A stretch of DNA of 64,000 nt from Vreelandella salicampi (GTDB lineage: Bacteria > Pseudomonadota > Gammaproteobacteria > Pseudomonadales > Halomonadaceae): assembly GCF_013415105.1 (NCBI RefSeq), contig NZ_JACCDF010000015.1:33870-97869 (forward strand), given 5' to 3'. Shown here in pieces: positions 62,193 to 64,000 of the stretch; the stretch's first letter is position 1; the number at the start of each line of letters is the position of its first letter. The position numbers were made by a program, and so were the translations under genes. The notes below the pieces were generated by a model that worked only from the letters and a program-made list of their open reading frames with translations, ran no database searches and had not been told where the DNA came from.

Positions 62193-63638
62193 TTAAAGGC
62201 CGCCCACACAGACATATTTCAACTCAGTAAACTCATCCAACCCATGGCGGGAACCCTCACGTCCAAGGCCAGACTCTTTCACCCCGCCAAAAGGCGCCAA
62301 TTCGGTCGAAAGAATGCCTTCATTGACGGCCACCATGCCGTACTCCAAGCCTTCCATGACATGCCAAATACGGCGGTAATCACGCGCATAGAAGTAGGCA
62401 GCCAAGCCAAATTCGGTGGCATTCGCCATCGCGACCGCTTGCTCGTCGGTCTCGAAGCGGAACACCGGTGCCAACGGGCCGAAGGTCTCTTCGCGGGCGA
62501 CGCGCATGTCATCCGAGACATCGGCAATGATCGTCGGCTCGAAGAAGGTGCCACCCAGCGCGTGGGGCTTACCGCCGCACATTAACCGCCCGCCCTTCTC
62601 GAGCGCATCGGCGATATGAGTTTCGACTTTCTCCACGGCGGCCTGATTGATCAACGGCCCTTGCATCACGCCCTCTTCTAAGCCGCTACCCACTTTCAGT
62701 TGCTTGACGCGCGCAGCCAACTTTTCGACGAACGCCTCGTATACGCCAGACTGCACCAAAAAGCGGTTGGTACAGACGCAGGTTTGCCCGGAGTTGCGGT
62801 ACTTAGACGCGATAGCCCCTTCCACGGCCGCATCCAAGTCGGCATCGTCGAAGACCATAAAGGGCGCATTGCCGCCTAGCTCCATCGACGCTTTCTTGAC
62901 GGTACCGGCACACTGGGCCAGCAGTTTCTTGCCCACCGGCGTTGAGCCGGTAAAGGAGAACTTGCGCACGCGCGGATCGGTGGTCAGCACCTCGCCAACG
63001 GCCGCCGGTTGGCTGGCCGTTACCACGTTGATCACGCCAGCGGGAAGCCCTGCCAGCTCGGCCAACCGTGCCACCGCCAGCGCCGTCAGCGGCGTGGCCT
63101 CGGCGGGTTTAATGACCACCGGGCAGCCCGCGGCTAGTGCTGGGGCACACTTACGGGTGATCATCGCCAGCGGGAAGTTCCACGGCGTGACCGCGGCGAC
63201 AACGCCGATGGGTTCGCGAAAGACCAAAATGCGCTTATCGGCGCCGTGGCTGGGCAAGGTTTCGCCGGCAACGCGTTTGGCTTCTTCGGCGTAGAACTCG
63301 ACAAAAGAGGCGCCGTAGGCCACCTCGCCGCGCGATTCCGCGAGCGGCTTGCCCTGTTCTAGCGTCATCAGCCGGGCAAGATCTTCTTGGTGCTCCATAA
63401 TGGCATCGAACCAGGCGCGTAAAAGGTTGGCGCGCTCTTTGGCCGTGCGCTTTCGCCACGCGGGCCAGGCGGCTTCTGCCGCCGCCACCGCTTCGCGCGT
63501 TTCTTCACTGCCTAAATCGGGCACTTGTGCCAACACATCGCCGTTGGCGGGGTTGGTGACGGCGAAATGAGTTTTCGCATCTCGCCATTCACCGGCAATA
63601 AACGCCTTGGGGATCAGAATATCGGGTAACGTTTCCAT
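62193..63638 (-). CDS. gabD: Succinate-semialdehyde dehydrogenase
   Basis: A 481-residue aldehyde dehydrogenase oxidising succinate semialdehyde to succinate. Catalytic Glu is in ASMELGGNAPFMVFDDADLD and the catalytic Cys in YRNSGQTCVCTNRFLV, a typical GabD sequence. The nucleotide region has TPWNFPLAMITRK and FTGSTPVGK. It is 46 bases before gabT in transcription order, giving a gabDT operon that feeds the TCA cycle. Confidence 0.95.
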   Translation of the reverse strand: METLPDILIPKAFIAGEWRDAKTHFAVTNPANGDVLAQVPDLGSEETREAVAAAEAAWPAWRKRTAKERANLLRAWFDAIMEHQEDLARLMTLEQGKPLAESRGEVAYGASFVEFYAEEAKRVAGETLPSHGADKRILVFREPIGVVAAVTPWNFPLAMITRKCAPALAAGCPVVIKPAEATPLTALAVARLAELAGLPAGVINVVTASQPAAVGEVLTTDPRVRKFSFTGSTPVGKKLLAQCAGTVKKASMELGGNAPFMVFDDADLDAAVEGAIASKYRNSGQTCVCTNRFLVQSGVYEAFVEKLAARVKQLKVGSGLEEGVMQGPLINQAAVEKVETHIADALEKGGRLMCGGKPHALGGTFFEPTIIADVSDDMRVAREETFGPLAPVFRFETDEQAVAMANATEFGLAAYFYARDYRRIWHVMEGLEYGMVAVNEGILSTELAPFGGVKESGLGREGSRHGLDEFTELKYVCVGGL

Positions 63639-63668
63639 GGTTTTATCCTTTGTATGGTTCCAAGGCGA

Positions 63669-64000
63669 TTATAACTGACTCTCAAGCTCAGGCAGCGCCT
63701 CGAACAGGTCCGCCACCAAGCCATAATCGGCGATCTGGAAGATCGGGGCTTCTTCGTCTTTGTTGATCGCTACAATCACCTTGGCGTCTTTCATCCCCGC
63801 CAGATGTTGGATGGCGCCACTGATGCCCACGGCGATGTAGAGGTCGGGAGCAACAATCTTTCCAGTCTGGCCGACCTGGATGTCGTTGGGCGCAAAGCCA
63901 GCGTCCACCGCAGCGCGCGAGGCGCCGATGGCGGCACCGAGTTTGTCGGCAATGCCATTAAGTAGCTTGAAGTTCTCTTCATTGCCCATGCCGCGGCCGC
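63669..64000 (-). CDS. etfA: Electron transfer flavoprotein alpha subunit, partial
   Basis: The C-terminal 110 residues of EtfA; the 5' part lies beyond the right window edge. [16 protein letters not shown] sequence at the edge and the FAD-binding segments [46 protein letters not shown] and [17 protein letters not shown] are diagnostic. ETF carries electrons from acyl-CoA and other dehydrogenases to the quinone pool. Confidence 0.95.
   Translation of the reverse strand, partial: GRGMGNEENFKLLNGIADKLGAAIGASRAAVDAGFAPNDIQVGQTGKIVAPDLYIAVGISGAIQHLAGMKDAKVIVAINKDEEAPIFQIADYGLVADLFEALPELESQL

Overview
The window looks like a chromosomal segment of a halophilic or marine gammaproteobacterium, most likely a Halomonas-type member of the Halomonadaceae. 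That is inferred from gene content: three complete TRAP transporters, acidic envelope proteins, Pseudomonas-like aromatic catabolism, and a gammaproteobacterial housekeeping block (lgt-thyA-folA, rppH-ptsP, mdh, rsd). No 16S gene is present, so genus-level placement is not proven.

From 1 to about 31.9 kb is an aromatic and hydroaromatic catabolic region. It holds catB, then pobA with a divergent AraC-type pobR, a TRAP transporter, and the p-cresol operon (pchC-pchX-pchF-aldehyde dehydrogenase-outer-membrane protein) with a divergent DmpR/XylR-type sigma-54 activator. Next come BKACE, pcaG, pcaH, pcaQ, the pcaDC fusion pcaL, pcaF, pcaJ, pcaI and pcaB. A TetR gene then faces a second TRAP system, a fused 3-dehydroshikimate dehydratase (quiC) and a catabolic shikimate/quinate dehydrogenase. 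The block closes with an AEC-family carrier and an IclR regulator of the PcaR/PcaU kind. Together the genes route p-cresol through 4-hydroxybenzaldehyde and 4-hydroxybenzoate to protocatechuate, and quinate/shikimate through dehydroshikimate to protocatechuate. Protocatechuate is then taken by the beta-ketoadipate pathway to succinyl-CoA and acetyl-CoA.

The control DNA is unusually readable. Two ATAACC-N4-type PcaQ boxes precede pcaQ and pcaHG. Three TGTTCG-N5-CGAACA-type boxes precede pcaIJ, the AEC gene and the IclR gene. A TAGCGAAC-N4-GTTCGCTA palindrome lies in the pch control region, with a near copy before the first TRAP operon. Two 10-base repeats spaced 21 bases apart lie between pobA and pobR. 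The main anomaly is an in-frame TAA (12577-12579) near the N-terminus of the sigma-54 activator, where relatives usually have lysine.

From 32 to 40.6 kb are a tRNA-Arg(CCT), a second AEC carrier, a membrane diguanylate cyclase, two tandem DcaP-like porins, a secreted protein with a duplicated beta domain, and a general porin. From 40.8 to 56.6 kb lies mainly housekeeping sequence: ProQ-like RNA chaperone, folA, thyA, lgt, TauE-type permease, an orphan membrane receiver protein, a TANGO2-like protein, ptsP, rppH, a HAD phosphatase, mdh, an RND efflux pair and rsd. From 56.8 kb to the end are a third TRAP operon, a GntR regulator, gabT, gabD, and the 3' part of etfA running off the window. No CRISPR array, insertion sequence, prophage or rRNA was seen.
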